From Phenylobacterium sp. (lineage in GTDB: Bacteria > Pseudomonadota > Alphaproteobacteria > Caulobacterales > Caulobacteraceae), in contig NZ_JANXWD010000106.1 in the NCBI RefSeq assembly GCF_025351295.1, forward strand, positions 62,001 to 126,000: a DNA stretch of 64,000 nucleotides. The letters run 5' to 3'. The notes under the pieces were generated by a model. That model was not told the origin of the DNA, did not search any database, and worked only from the letters and a program-made list of their open reading frames with translations. The position numbers were made by a program, and so were the translations under genes. This document shows, one piece after another, positions 1 to 8,998 of the stretch (its first letter is position 1; every line of letters begins with the position of its first letter).

Positions 1-2186
1 GCCTGCCCCACCGCGGCGCTGACCGAGAAGGCCGTCATCGCGATCGGCCAGCCGGAGCGCGCCGAGGTCACCACCTGCGGCTACTGCGGCGTCGGCTGCA
101 CCTTCAAGGCCGAGCTGCGCGGCGAGGAGCTGGTGCGCATGGTCCCGTGGAAGGACGGCAAGGCCAACCACGGGCATTCATGCGTCAAGGGCCGCTTCGC
201 CTGGGGCTACGCCACCCACCGCGAGCGGGTGCTGGAGCCGATGATCCGCGCCTCGATCCAGGACCCCTGGCGCACAGTCTCCTGGGACGAGGCCATCGCC
301 TACGCCGCCGCCGAGTTCACCCGCATCGAGGCAACGTATGGCGCCCACGCCATCGGCGGCATCACCTCCTCGCGCTGCACCAACGAGGAGACCTACCTCG
401 TCCAGAAGATGATCCGCGCCCGGTTCGGGGTGAACAACGTCGACACCTGCGCGCGCGTCTGCCACTCGCCCACCGGCTACGGCCTGAAGACCGCCTTCGG
501 GACCTCTGCCGGCACCCAGGACTTCGACTCGGTCGAGGACTGCGACGTCATGGTGGTGATCGGCGCCAACCCCACCGACGGCCATCCGGTGTTCGCCTCA
601 CGGATGAAGCGGCGCTTGCGAGCCGGCGCCAAGCTGATCGTCATCGACCCGCGCCGGATCGACCTGGTCCGCACCCCGCACGTCGAGGCCGCCCACCACC
701 TGCCGCTGCGACCCGGGACCAACGTCGCCGTGCTGGTCGCCATGGCCCATGTGATCGTCACGGAGGGTCTCTGCGACGGGGCCTTCGTGCGCGAACGCTG
801 CGACTGGGACGAGTTCCAGCACTGGGCCGAGTTCGTGGCGCGCCCCGAACACTCGCCGCAGGCCAGCGAGGCCGCTACCGGCGTCCCCGCCGCCGACCTG
901 CGAGCCGCCGCCCGGCTCTACGCCACCGGCGGCAACGGCGCCTTCTACTATGGCCTCGGTGTCACCGAGCACAGCCAGGGCTCCACCGCCGTAATGGCCA
1001 TCGCCAACCTCGCCATGGCCACCGGCAACCTGGGCCGGCCGGGGGTGGGCGTGAACCCGCTGCGAGGCCAGAACAACGTGCAGGGCGCCTGCGACATGGG
1101 CTCGTTCCCGCACGAGCTCACCGGCTATCGCCACATCTCCGACGCCGCGACGCGGGCGCTGTTCGAGGCGGCCTGGGGGGCGCCGATCGATCCGGAGCCC
1201 GGCCTGCGCATCCCTAACATGCTGGACGCCGCGGTCGCCGGCCGGTTCAAGGCCATCTATATCCAGGGCGAGGACATCCTGCAGTCCGACCCCAATACCC
1301 GCCACGTGGCCGCGGGCCTGGCGGCCATGGAGTGCGTGGTGATCCACGACCTGTTCCTCAACGAAACCGCCAACTACGGCCACGTCTTCCTGCCCGGCTC
1401 CACGTTCCTGGAGAAGAACGGCACCTTCACCAACGCCGAGCGCCGCATCCAGCGGGTGCGCAAGGTGATCGGGCCACGCAACGGCTACGAGGACTGGGAG
1501 GTCACCGAGCTGTTCTCAAACGCCCTGGGCTATCCGATGGCCTACGGCCATCCGGCGGCGATCATGGACGAGATCGCCGCGCTGACCCCCACCTTCGCCG
1601 GCGTTTCCTACGACCTGCTGGACCGCGAGGGCTCGGTGCAGTGGCCTTGCAACGAGGCCGCGCCCCTGGGCACCCCGGTGATGCATCTGGAGCGGTTCGT
1701 CCGCGGCCTGGGCAAGTTCGTGATCACCGAATACGTGCCCACCGACGAGAAGATCGGTCCGCGCTTCCCGCTGCTGCTGACCACCGGGCGCATCCTGTCG
1801 CAGTACAATGTCGGCGCCCAGACGCGGCGGACCGAGAATGTGATCTGGCATGAGGAGGACGTGCTGGAGATCCACCACACGACGCCGAGGAGCGCGGCGT
1901 GGCCGCGGGCGACTGGGTGCGGCTGGCCAGCCGAGCGGGGGAGACGACGCTGCGGGCCCGCATCACCGACCGGGTCGCGCCGGGGGTGGTCTACACCACC
2001 TTCCACCACCCGGTGACCCAGGCCAATGTGGTAACCACCGAATATTCCGACTGGGCCACCGACTGCCCGGAATACAAGGTCACCGCGGTGCAGGTCGCCC
2101 CCTCCAACGGCCCCTCCGACTGGCAGGCCCGGTATGAGGCGATGAGCGCGCGCAGCCGGCGCGTCGCTGGGGCGCCGGCCGAATGA
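1..2186 (+). CDS. fdsA: Formate dehydrogenase alpha subunit (FdsA type), 5'-partial, frameshifted near 1876
   Basis: This is the molybdopterin-binding catalytic subunit of a cytoplasmic NAD-linked formate dehydrogenase, oxidising formate to CO2. The reading frame is open from base 1. It begins in the end of a ferredoxin-like domain (ACPTAAL), followed by the [4Fe-4S] motif TCGYCGVGCTF and HGHSCVKGRF. RVCHSPTGYG at about 451-480 carries the expected Mo-ligand cysteine (codon 460-462), so this is a Cys rather than Sec enzyme. The main frame reads well to about 1875. Homology then continues one frame over (ERGVAAGDWVRLAS) to the stop at 2184-2186, so one base is missing around 1876-1878, where an Ile-His-Pro-His type sequence is expected. 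Either the gene is broken or the base is an assembly error. The stop overlaps the start of fdsD, and the other Fds subunit genes should lie upstream of the window. Confidence 0.9.
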
Positions 2187-2389
2187 CGCGGCCGGAACGG
2201 CTCATCTACATGGCCAACCAGATCGCCAAGTTCTTCGCCGCCCAGGCGGGCGATCCCGCCGAGGGTGTCGCCGGCCACCTCCGGAGCTTCTGGGACCCGC
2301 AGATGCGCGCCGAGCTCGTCGCCTGGAACGCCGCCGGCGGCGACGGCCTCGACCCCATCTCCGCCGAGGCCGTGGGCCGCCTGGCGTGA
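2183..2389 (+). CDS. fdsD: Formate dehydrogenase delta subunit
   Basis: A 68-residue protein starting RLIYMANQIAKFF with a later FWDPQMRAEL stretch. Both are typical of the small delta subunit (FdsD) of NAD-dependent molybdenum formate dehydrogenases, which is needed for maturation or stability of the complex. Its ATG overlaps the fdsA stop (ATGA) and its own stop overlaps the GTG of fdhD, so all three are translationally coupled. In some bacteria fdsD lies after the fdhD homologue; here it comes before. Confidence 0.85.
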   Translation: MTRPERLIYMANQIAKFFAAQAGDPAEGVAGHLRSFWDPQMRAELVAWNAAGGDGLDPISAEAVGRLA

Positions 2390-3180
2390 CCGCGTCCCGG
2401 CCTTACGGGCGGACCCGCTGGACGACATCGGGTCCGGAGACGGGGCGCCGCGAGCTGCCGGAGGAAACCGCCGTCGCCCTGGTCCACGACGCGACCACCA
2501 CCGCGGTGATGATGGCCACGCCGGCCGACCTGGAGGACTTCGCGGTCGGCTTCAGCCTCACCGAGCGGCTGATCGCGGCTCCCGACGAGATCACCGGCCT
2601 CGAGGTCGTCCCGGCCGCCGACGGGATCGAGTTGCGCATATGGCTGAGGCAGTCCGCGGCCACCGCCCTGGCCAGCCGCCGCCGCACGCTGGCCGGCCCC
2701 ACGGGTTGCGGCCTCTGCGGGATCGACAGCCTGGCCGAGGCCGCCCGCCCGCCGCCGCGCGTGCCGCAGGGCTTCAGCGTCTCGCCCGCCGCCATCCATG
2801 CGGCCATGGCCGCGCTGTCGCCCGCCCAGCACCTGGGCGCCGCCACGCGCGCCGTCCATGCCGCGGCCTGGTGGACGCCGGCGGACGGCATCGTCGCCCT
2901 GCGCGAAGACGTCGGCCGCCACAACGCCCTCGACAAGCTGGTGGGCGCCCTGGCCCGTTCCAGTGTCCGCGCCGGAGACGGCCTGCTGCTGCTGACCAGC
3001 CGCGTCTCGGTGGAGATGGTGCAGAAGGCCGCGATGATGAACGCCCAGGTCCTCGTCGCGGTCTCGGCGCCGACGGCGCTGGCGGTCCGCACGGCGCAGG
3101 CGGCCGGGATGACCCTGGTGGCGGTGGCGCGCGACGACGCGTTCGAGGTGTTTACCCATCCGCAGCGGTTCGCCCGCTGA
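2386..3180 (+). CDS. fdhD: Formate dehydrogenase accessory sulfurtransferase FdhD
   Basis: A 264-residue FdhD/FdsC family protein. FdhD binds the molybdenum cofactor and passes sulfur from a cysteine desulfurase to it, which formate dehydrogenase needs for activity. The conserved motif GCGLCG, with the two functional cysteines, is at about residues 107-112, followed by the family stretch REDVGRHNALDKLVG and the SRVSVEMVQKA region. The GTG start is chosen because it overlaps the fdsD stop (GTGA) and no earlier in-frame start fits. It is the last gene of the formate dehydrogenase operon and is followed by palindromic repeats that could terminate transcription. Confidence 0.92.
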   Translation: MTASRPYGRTRWTTSGPETGRRELPEETAVALVHDATTTAVMMATPADLEDFAVGFSLTERLIAAPDEITGLEVVPAADGIELRIWLRQSAATALASRRRTLAGPTGCGLCGIDSLAEAARPPPRVPQGFSVSPAAIHAAMAALSPAQHLGAATRAVHAAAWWTPADGIVALREDVGRHNALDKLVGALARSSVRAGDGLLLLTSRVSVEMVQKAAMMNAQVLVAVSAPTALAVRTAQAAGMTLVAVARDDAFEVFTHPQRFAR

Positions 3181-3181
3181 G

Positions 3182-3268
3182 CCTTCCTTTCCCGCCGCAG
3201 GCGGCGGAGGGGGACCGCACCCCGAAGAAGGCGGTTGCCCTCTGCGACTTCGTGGAAAAGGAAGGGCG
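3182..3268. repeat. Palindromic intergenic element
   Basis: An 87-bp stretch between fdhD and the next repeat. Its ends form a near-perfect inverted repeat (CCTTCCTTTCC at the left, GGAAAAGGAAGG at the right), and it contains the internal hairpin GCCGCaggcGGCGG. It resembles in style the composite palindromic elements at 22149-22301, 27108-27258 and 40906-41045. It may act as a terminator or transcript-end stabiliser for the formate dehydrogenase operon. Confidence 0.55.
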
Positions 3269-3274
3269 TTCGCT

Positions 3275-3389
3275 AGAGCGCGTCAGGCGAAAGTGGATCC
3301 CGGTTTCGCCGCCCGACACGCTCGAATTCAAAGAGTTAGAGCCTTTTTATCTGGTTCAAGTGACTCCACTTGAACCAGAAAGGCTCTAG
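3275..3389 (+). repeat. Dispersed two-hairpin repeat, copy 1
   Basis: About 115 bp, found four times in this window (also 9525-9637, 12068-12183 and, inverted, 23915-24030). The first half is the palindrome GAGCGCGTCaGGCGAAA...TTTCGCC...GACACGCTC. A short linker (AATTCAAAGAG) follows, then a second strong hairpin GGTTCAAGTgactccACTTGAACC flanked by AGAGCC/GGCTCT. The right end contains the TAG stop codon (3386-3388, minus strand) of the PEP-CTERM gene. It lies between two converging genes and probably acts as a bidirectional transcript end. Confidence 0.85.
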
Positions 3390-4075
3390 CTGGACGCAAA
3401 GGCGCGGCGGTGACGAATCAGTGAGCCGGCGGCGCCAAGGCCCAGGATCAGCATCGCCCAGGTGGCAGGCTCGGGGACCCCGGCCGCCGCTCCCGTAGTG
3501 AAGTCGACATTGTCCATCCCGACATTGAAGCCGCTCGGGCCCCACTGGATGCCGATCCCTGTCGCGCTGGAGAGGTTGAAGCTGAAATGGCGGGCCGTTA
3601 TGGGGCCCGTGCCAGCCATGATTGTGCCGGAGGCGTAGAGTACATTGTTCAAGCCATCGACGATGGTGACCTGGGTCTCGCGCTCGGCAAGCAAAAATCC
3701 CCCGAGGTCGAACCCGTTCAGGGTGACCGTGCGCCCCGTCACCGGCTTCAGGAAGATCATCGGCGTCCCGGCAGCGTCGTTCACGCCCCCCCACGCGACG
3801 TTGACGAGGTCGTTGTAGCCCGTGTCCCACCACTGGAGTTCTGCGCCCGCCGCGCCGGTCGTGTTGGCCGGACTGGTGATGTCGTGGTTGTACTGCACGT
3901 CCACCGCGGCGGTGTCGCCGTAGGTCTGATCGATGCGCAAGCTGTCGCTGCAGGTGAGGCCGCCGTTGCAGATGTCGCCGTCGAAGGTCAGCACCGAGGC
4001 GTCCGCGCCCGCCGCCGCACCGACGGCCAGGGCCAACACAGCGGCCGCGGCCGCGAGCTTGCAGTTCCGAGTCAT
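3386..4075 (-). CDS. PEPxxWA-CTERM sorting domain-containing protein
   Basis: A 229-residue predicted exported protein. The start at 4075 is chosen because AGGAGG lies just upstream and it puts a clean signal peptide (KLAAAAAVLALAVGAAAGADA) at the N terminus. The mature part is Gly/Asp/Asn-rich with no recognised enzyme domain. The C terminus has the sorting signal VPEPATWAMLILGLG, a hydrophobic helix and RHRR, the layout handled by exosortase/archaeosortase-type systems. No exosortase gene is in the window. The stop codon lies inside the dispersed repeat at 3275-3389. The cargo function is unknown. Confidence 0.85.
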   Translation of the reverse strand: MTRNCKLAAAAAVLALAVGAAAGADASVLTFDGDICNGGLTCSDSLRIDQTYGDTAAVDVQYNHDITSPANTTGAAGAELQWWDTGYNDLVNVAWGGVNDAAGTPMIFLKPVTGRTVTLNGFDLGGFLLAERETQVTIVDGLNNVLYASGTIMAGTGPITARHFSFNLSSATGIGIQWGPSGFNVGMDNVDFTTGAAAGVPEPATWAMLILGLGAAGSLIRHRRAFASS

Positions 4076-4217
4076 GCAGTTCCTCCTGATGGCCGCCGGA
4101 TGGCCTCGCCATCTTCTCACGCTCTGTGGCCCCGACTTGGCGCCAAGCTCGAAGATCCAGACTGGTCCGCGCGCCACGCGGAAACCTGATGGAATCAGAG
4201 GGTTTTCATTAGGATTC

Positions 4218-4249
4218 CGAGCGTTCGCAGGGCGGACCGGGAACGCTCG
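4218..4249. promoter_or_regulatory. Inverted repeat in divergent intergenic region
   Basis: A perfect 9-bp inverted repeat (CGAGCGTTC, 14-nt spacer, GAACGCTCG) lies between the divergent PEP-CTERM gene and the winged-helix/TPR regulator. It could be an operator for that regulator. Its position fits autoregulation, but nothing else supports it. A good -35 hexamer TTGACA lies at 4277-4282 upstream of the regulator, with only a weak -10. Confidence 0.35.
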
Positions 4250-4304
4250 ACAGTAAATCAGGCCTCAGGCCGGCCTTTGACATCCCTGCTCAATTGACGA
4301 ACGT

Positions 4305-5534
4305 ATGGACGACGCTGGGCAGGCCAAAATGCACGTCATCGCCGACTGGGTCTTCGACCCGAACTCGCGATACCTGTCTTCAGGGCAGGCGAAGCATCGA
4401 CTTTCGCCGAAGGCCGCGCAAGTTCTGCTGAACCTGGTCCAGGAACCCGGGCGGGTCTGGTCGCGCGATGCGCTGTTGGACGCGGCGTGGGGCGGCCAGA
4501 CGGTCGGCGAGGAGGTGCTGACCCAGGTGATCGCCGAGCTGCGCCGGGCCTTCGGCGACGATTTCCGCCGGCCGCGATACATCGAGACGGTCCACAAGAC
4601 GGGCTACCGCCTGCTTGCGAGTCCCGCCGGCGAGGACGGCGTAGGCGCGCTCCCCGGCGGCTGGGCCGCGGACCTGGAAGCCTACGGGACCTACCTGCAG
4701 GCGCTGTCCTTGCGCGAGACGGGCGGCCGGACCGGGCTGTACGCCGCGATCGAGCTCTACGGCACGGCCTTGCGGATGAACCCTAGGCTGGCGGTCGCCC
4801 ACGCCGGCCTGGCCGAGGCGCTGCTGTTCACGGACTATGTCGAGGATCCGATGGACGTCCCACGGGTTCGCGGCCATTGCGAAGCCGCCCTGCGCCTCGA
4901 GGGCGGATTGGCCGAGGCCTGGTCGGTGGACGCGCACGCCTGCGCCTACCAAGCCGACTTTGCCGGGGCCACGGACCTGATCCGGCGTGCGGTGGCGCTC
5001 GGGCCCAGCAGCAGCGTCGTGTTCTACCACGCGGCGCGCGTGTGCATGTCCGCGCTGGCGTTTCGACCGGCGGCGGCGATGCTGGAACGCGCGGCCCGCC
5101 TGACGCCAGGCGAGCCGTACGCCCTGGTGCTGGCTGGCAAGCTGAGGCGGATACTGGGCGAGGCGTCGGCATCCCGTCAGAACTTCAGCATAGCGCTTCC
5201 GCGGCTCGACGCCCGCCTCGCCGAGCATCCTGACGACTTCCGCGCGCGGGCGGGTCGTGCACGTTGCCTCCACGCCCTGGGCCGTCCCGAGGACGCGGCC
5301 ATCGACATGGAGCTCGCCCGCACGCACGCCGAGCCGTTGGCCTTCCACCTCGCCAACACCCTGGCGCACAACGGCCGCACGGAGGCCGCGCTGGACGCCC
5401 TGGAGCAGGTGGTGGATTGCGGCTGGCGCGGCCCCTGGGCGCGGCCCTGGCTAGACCGGGACAGCGACTTCGACGCGCTGCGCGGGAACCGCCGGTTCGC
5501 ACGGCTAGCCACCCTGGTCGGGCCATCGGCCTGA
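4305..5534 (+). CDS. Winged-helix transcriptional regulator with TPR repeats
   Basis: A 409-residue regulator. Residues about 10-105 form an OmpR/PhoB-type winged helix (LSPKAAQVLLNLV, GRVWSRDALLDAAWGG, then IETVHKTGYRLLA, the typical end of the wing). There is no receiver domain, and the rest is alanine-rich tetratricopeptide-like helices (about 125-400). This matches the CadC/HilA-like class of winged-helix regulators with a C-terminal TPR sensor, but without a membrane segment. A second in-frame ATG at 4329 fits better with a TTGACA promoter at 4277-4282 and a GGGCAGG stretch upstream, so the true start may be there. The gene lies just upstream of the phytanoyl-CoA dioxygenase/GH3 pair on the same strand and may control it (inference). 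Confidence 0.82.
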   Translation: MDDAGQAKMHVIADWVFDPNSRYLSSGQAKHRLSPKAAQVLLNLVQEPGRVWSRDALLDAAWGGQTVGEEVLTQVIAELRRAFGDDFRRPRYIETVHKTGYRLLASPAGEDGVGALPGGWAADLEAYGTYLQALSLRETGGRTGLYAAIELYGTALRMNPRLAVAHAGLAEALLFTDYVEDPMDVPRVRGHCEAALRLEGGLAEAWSVDAHACAYQADFAGATDLIRRAVALGPSSSVVFYHAARVCMSALAFRPAAAMLERAARLTPGEPYALVLAGKLRRILGEASASRQNFSIALPRLDARLAEHPDDFRARAGRARCLHALGRPEDAAIDMELARTHAEPLAFHLANTLAHNGRTEAALDALEQVVDCGWRGPWARPWLDRDSDFDALRGNRRFARLATLVGPSA

Positions 5535-5593
5535 GAACGCGGATGGTTTGGCCCACCTCCCCGGCCGCGGAGGACCTGATATGCTTCCTTCCC

Positions 5594-6406
5594 ATGGCCA
5601 CGACCTCCAGCCCCCGCCCGCACCCCCTGAATATCGGCTTCGCCTGGCAGGACGCCCCGCGCACCGACTTGCGCACGCTCGGCCTGGAACAGGTGGACGC
5701 CTTCAACGCCCATGGCTTTTTCGTCTACCGGGCCGCCTTCACCCCCGACGAGATCGCCGCGGTCACCGCCGCCATCGACCCGCTGGAACAGGCCACCATG
5801 GACTTCGCCAACAGCAGGCCCGGCGGCCGATTTCGCCTGACGGTCACCGAAAGCATCAGCTTCACGATCCATATCGCCGGCCAGTCACCGGTGCTTGGGG
5901 CGTTCGCGCAGCACCCGGTGGTGCGCGGCATCTGCCACGACCTGATGCGCGGCCCGGTGCGGCTCTACTGGGACCAGTCGGTCTACAAGAAGACCGAGAA
6001 GCCGCAGGAATTCCCCTGGCACCAGGACAACGGCTACACCTTCGTCGAGCCGCAGCAGTATCTCACCCTGTGGATCCCGCTGGTCGACGTGGATGAGCAG
6101 AACGGCTGCCCCTGGATCGCGCCCGGCCTGCACAAGCTGGGCACCCTGGAGCACTGGCAGGGCGAGGCCGGCCGGGTCTGCCTGGAGGACGCGCCGGACG
6201 CCGTGGCCGCGCCGGCCCGGGCGGGCGACATCGTGGTCTTCTCCTCGCTCGCGCCCCACCGGACCGGCCCGAACCTGACCGACGCGGTGCGCAAGGCCTA
6301 CATTCTGCAGTACGCCCCCGACGGCGCCCACGTCCGCCTGCCGGACGGCACGGTGGTCACCCAGGACGACCCGGAGCGACAGTTCCGCATCCTGGAGGGG
6401 CAGTGA
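5594..6406 (+). CDS. Phytanoyl-CoA dioxygenase (PhyH) family protein
   Basis: A 270-residue Fe(II)/2-oxoglutarate-dependent oxygenase of the PhyH family. The metal triad is visible as WHQDNGY (His143, Asp145) and PHRTGPN (His222, followed by Arg). The start at 5594 is the last ATG before the conserved region; an in-frame ATG at 5543 is possible. Family members hydroxylate lipids, mycosporines or secondary metabolites, and the substrate here cannot be told. The stop overlaps the GTG of the next gene (GTGA), so it is translationally coupled to the GH3 glycosidase. Confidence 0.85.
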   Translation: MATTSSPRPHPLNIGFAWQDAPRTDLRTLGLEQVDAFNAHGFFVYRAAFTPDEIAAVTAAIDPLEQATMDFANSRPGGRFRLTVTESISFTIHIAGQSPVLGAFAQHPVVRGICHDLMRGPVRLYWDQSVYKKTEKPQEFPWHQDNGYTFVEPQQYLTLWIPLVDVDEQNGCPWIAPGLHKLGTLEHWQGEAGRVCLEDAPDAVAAPARAGDIVVFSSLAPHRTGPNLTDAVRKAYILQYAPDGAHVRLPDGTVVTQDDPERQFRILEGQ

Positions 6407-8850
6407 GCCTCGCCGCCCTGGACGACCGCGTCGCCGACCTGCTGCGGCAGATGACGCTTGTGGAGAAGGTGCGCCTGCTGGCCGGCGCCAGTTCCTTCAC
6501 CCTGCACCCCATCGAGCGGCTGGGGCTACCGGCCCTGCGGATGACCGACGGCCCCACGGGCGTGCGCTCGATCGACGGTGTGCCGGCCACCGTCTTCCCG
6601 GTCGGCGTGGCCATCGCCGCCACCTGGAACCCCGACACCGCCGGGCAGGTCGCCGCCGCCATCGCCCGCGAGGCCCACGCCCTTGGGGACCACGTCGTGC
6701 TGGCGCCGACCATCAACATCATGCGCATCCCCACCTGGGGCCGCAACTTCGAGACCTATTCGGAAGACCCCTACCTGGCCGGTGTCATGGGGTCGGCCTA
6801 TGTCCGCGGCCTGCAGGGCGAGGGGATCGGCGCGTCGCTGAAGCACTTCGCGGCCAACAACCAGGAGCTGGAACGCTTCCGGGTCGACGCCCGGGTCGAC
6901 GAGCGCACCCTGCGTGAAATCTACCTGGCCGCCTTCGAGCGGGTGGTCCGCGAGGCCGACCCGTGGACGGTCATGGCCTCCTATAACAAGTTGAACGGGA
7001 CCTACGCCTCCGAGCATCGCCGCCTGCTCACCGACATCCTGAAGGACGAGTGGGGTTATGCGGGGATGGTGGTCTCCGACTGGGCCGCTGTGCACTCGAC
7101 CGTCGACGCGCCCAACGCCGGCCTGGACCTGGAGATGCCGGGACCCGCCCGCTGGTTCGGCGACAAGCTGCTGGCGGCGGTGGAGGCCGGCGACGTGCCG
7201 CTGGCCCAGATCGACGACAATGCGCGGCGTGTCGTCCGGCTGATCGTCAGGGCCGGGCTGATGGACGCCGGCCCGCGCCCGGGCGGCGAACTGCGCACCG
7301 CCCGCCACCAAGCCATCGCCTTCGACGCCGCCTGCGAGGCGATGACGCTGCTGAAGAACGACGGCGGCCTGCTGCCCCTGTCGCCCAAGCTCAAGACCGT
7401 GGCCCTGATCGGGCCCAACGCCGCCCGGTGCCTGTTGCAGGGCGGCGGCAGTTCGCAGGTGGTGACCGATCGCGTAAAGACGCCGGCCGAGGGGCTGCGG
7501 GATCTCCTGGGCCCGGAGGTCACCGTGATCGAGGCGCGCGGCGTCGACAACGACCCCTTCCCGCCGACCCCCGCGGCCTGGCGGCTCAGCCCGACGCGGG
7601 CGCGCGACGCCGAGGGGCTTCAGGTGGACTATTTCGCCAGTCCCGACGGCTCGGGTGCGGCGCACGCCACCGCGCTCGAACGCACGCCGATCGCCTGGGG
7701 CGCCCCGCAGATCGCCAGCGGCGACCGGCCCGCCTATGCCTCGCTGCGCTGGAGCGGCTGGTTCTGGCCGGAGGAGAGCGGGGTCCATGAGTTCGGTGTC
7801 CGCGCCACCGGCGCGCCGCGCTTCTCACTGGACGGCGCGCCGCTGATCACGACCGACACGTCCGCCGCCGAGGACCATTTCGACGTCATCGGCCGCCGCG
7901 TCCCGCGCCGCCTGGCCAGCGCCCCGCTGGAGGCCGGCCGTGGCTACCGGCTCCAGGTCGACTACACGCCCCGGGCGAAGGGCTACGAATACCTGAGCCT
8001 GGGCATCCGCCCGCCGCGCCCGGACGCGGCCGTGGCCATCGAAGCCGCCAGGGCCGCCGACGCGGTGATCCTGGTGCTGGGATCCGGCCTCGTCACCGAG
8101 GCAGAGGGCTACGACCGCGCGGACATGGCCCTGCCCGGCGGCCAGGACGACCTGGCCCGCGCCGTCCTGGCGGCCAACTCCAGCACCGTGGTGGTCATGA
8201 ACACCGGATCGCCCTTCGCCCTGCCCTGGATCGACCAGGCGCGCGCGGTGCTGCAGATGTGGCTGCCCGGCGAGACCGGACCGGACGCCCTGGCCGCGGT
8301 CCTGTTCGGCGCCCAAGAGCCCGGCGGCCGCCTGCCGATCAGCTACCCCAGGGCCTTTGGCGACCACCCCGCGCACGCGACCGGCCCGGACCCGCTGGTC
8401 TGCGACTACGCCGAGGGTCTGGCGGTCGGCTACCGCGACTTCGACCAGACCGGTGTCGCGCCGCTGTTTCCGTTCGGCCACGGGCTCGGCTACACGACCT
8501 TCACGCTGTCCGACCTGGCCGCGCCGGCGACCGGTGTCGCCGGCCAGGCGGTCACCGTCGAGGTCTGCGTCACCAACACCGGCGCGGGGACCGGGAGCGA
8601 GGTGGTCCAGGTCTACGTCGCGCCCCAGGCCCCCCGGCTCCCGCGCCCGCCGAAGGAGCTGAAGGCCTTCGCCAAGGCGACGCTCGCGCCCGGCGAGACC
8701 CGCCGCCTGGCCCTCGAGCTGGAGGCCGGCGCCTTCGCAACCTGGGACCTGGCGGCGGAGGGCTGGGTGGTCGATCCGGGCGCTTACGACATCCGCGTCG
8801 GCCGCTCCGCCGGCGACATCGCGCTGATTGCCACGATCCGCCTGTCCTGA
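6403..8850 (+). CDS. Glycoside hydrolase family 3 beta-glucosidase with PA14 domain
   Basis: An 815-residue exo-acting glycosidase. The N-terminal GH3 barrel includes MTDGPTGVR near residue 50 and the nucleophile motif VVSDWAAVHS (Asp226). A GH3 C-terminal domain follows, interrupted at about residues 405-560 by a PA14 carbohydrate-binding insertion (VDYFASPDGSG, SLRWSGWFWPEESG). A fibronectin-III-like domain ends the protein. The arrangement is that of BglX/BglB-like enzymes cleaving beta-glucosides. No signal peptide is visible, so it is probably cytoplasmic and acts on imported oligosaccharides or glycosides. The GTG start overlaps the PhyH stop. Confidence 0.92.
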   Translation: MSLAALDDRVADLLRQMTLVEKVRLLAGASSFTLHPIERLGLPALRMTDGPTGVRSIDGVPATVFPVGVAIAATWNPDTAGQVAAAIAREAHALGDHVVLAPTINIMRIPTWGRNFETYSEDPYLAGVMGSAYVRGLQGEGIGASLKHFAANNQELERFRVDARVDERTLREIYLAAFERVVREADPWTVMASYNKLNGTYASEHRRLLTDILKDEWGYAGMVVSDWAAVHSTVDAPNAGLDLEMPGPARWFGDKLLAAVEAGDVPLAQIDDNARRVVRLIVRAGLMDAGPRPGGELRTARHQAIAFDAACEAMTLLKNDGGLLPLSPKLKTVALIGPNAARCLLQGGGSSQVVTDRVKTPAEGLRDLLGPEVTVIEARGVDNDPFPPTPAAWRLSPTRARDAEGLQVDYFASPDGSGAAHATALERTPIAWGAPQIASGDRPAYASLRWSGWFWPEESGVHEFGVRATGAPRFSLDGAPLITTDTSAAEDHFDVIGRRVPRRLASAPLEAGRGYRLQVDYTPRAKGYEYLSLGIRPPRPDAAVAIEAARAADAVILVLGSGLVTEAEGYDRADMALPGGQDDLARAVLAANSSTVVVMNTGSPFALPWIDQARAVLQMWLPGETGPDALAAVLFGAQEPGGRLPISYPRAFGDHPAHATGPDPLVCDYAEGLAVGYRDFDQTGVAPLFPFGHGLGYTTFTLSDLAAPATGVAGQAVTVEVCVTNTGAGTGSEVVQVYVAPQAPRLPRPPKELKAFAKATLAPGETRRLALELEAGAFATWDLAAEGWVVDPGAYDIRVGRSAGDIALIATIRLS

Positions 8851-8873
8851 TCGCTCCCTTCACCGGCCCGCCT

Positions 8874-8899
8874 GGAACCGTCCGCGCCGAGCCGGCGTT
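8874..8899 (+). promoter_or_regulatory. Candidate EcfG/SigT general-stress promoter
   Basis: GGAAC (8874-8878), 17 nt, then CGTT (8896-8899). This matches the alphaproteobacterial general-stress ECF sigma consensus (GGAAC, 16-17 nt, CGTT). It lies 99 bp upstream of the hemerythrin-like gene and on its strand. The match is by eye only. Confidence 0.45.
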
Positions 8900-8998
8900 T
8901 GGTGGGACGGTTCGGCATGGAGGCTCCCGAAATGCCGCGCAGAAACAGGTCCGCCCACATTCATTAACCGTACGATCAGCCCAGATTTGGAGAGACAG

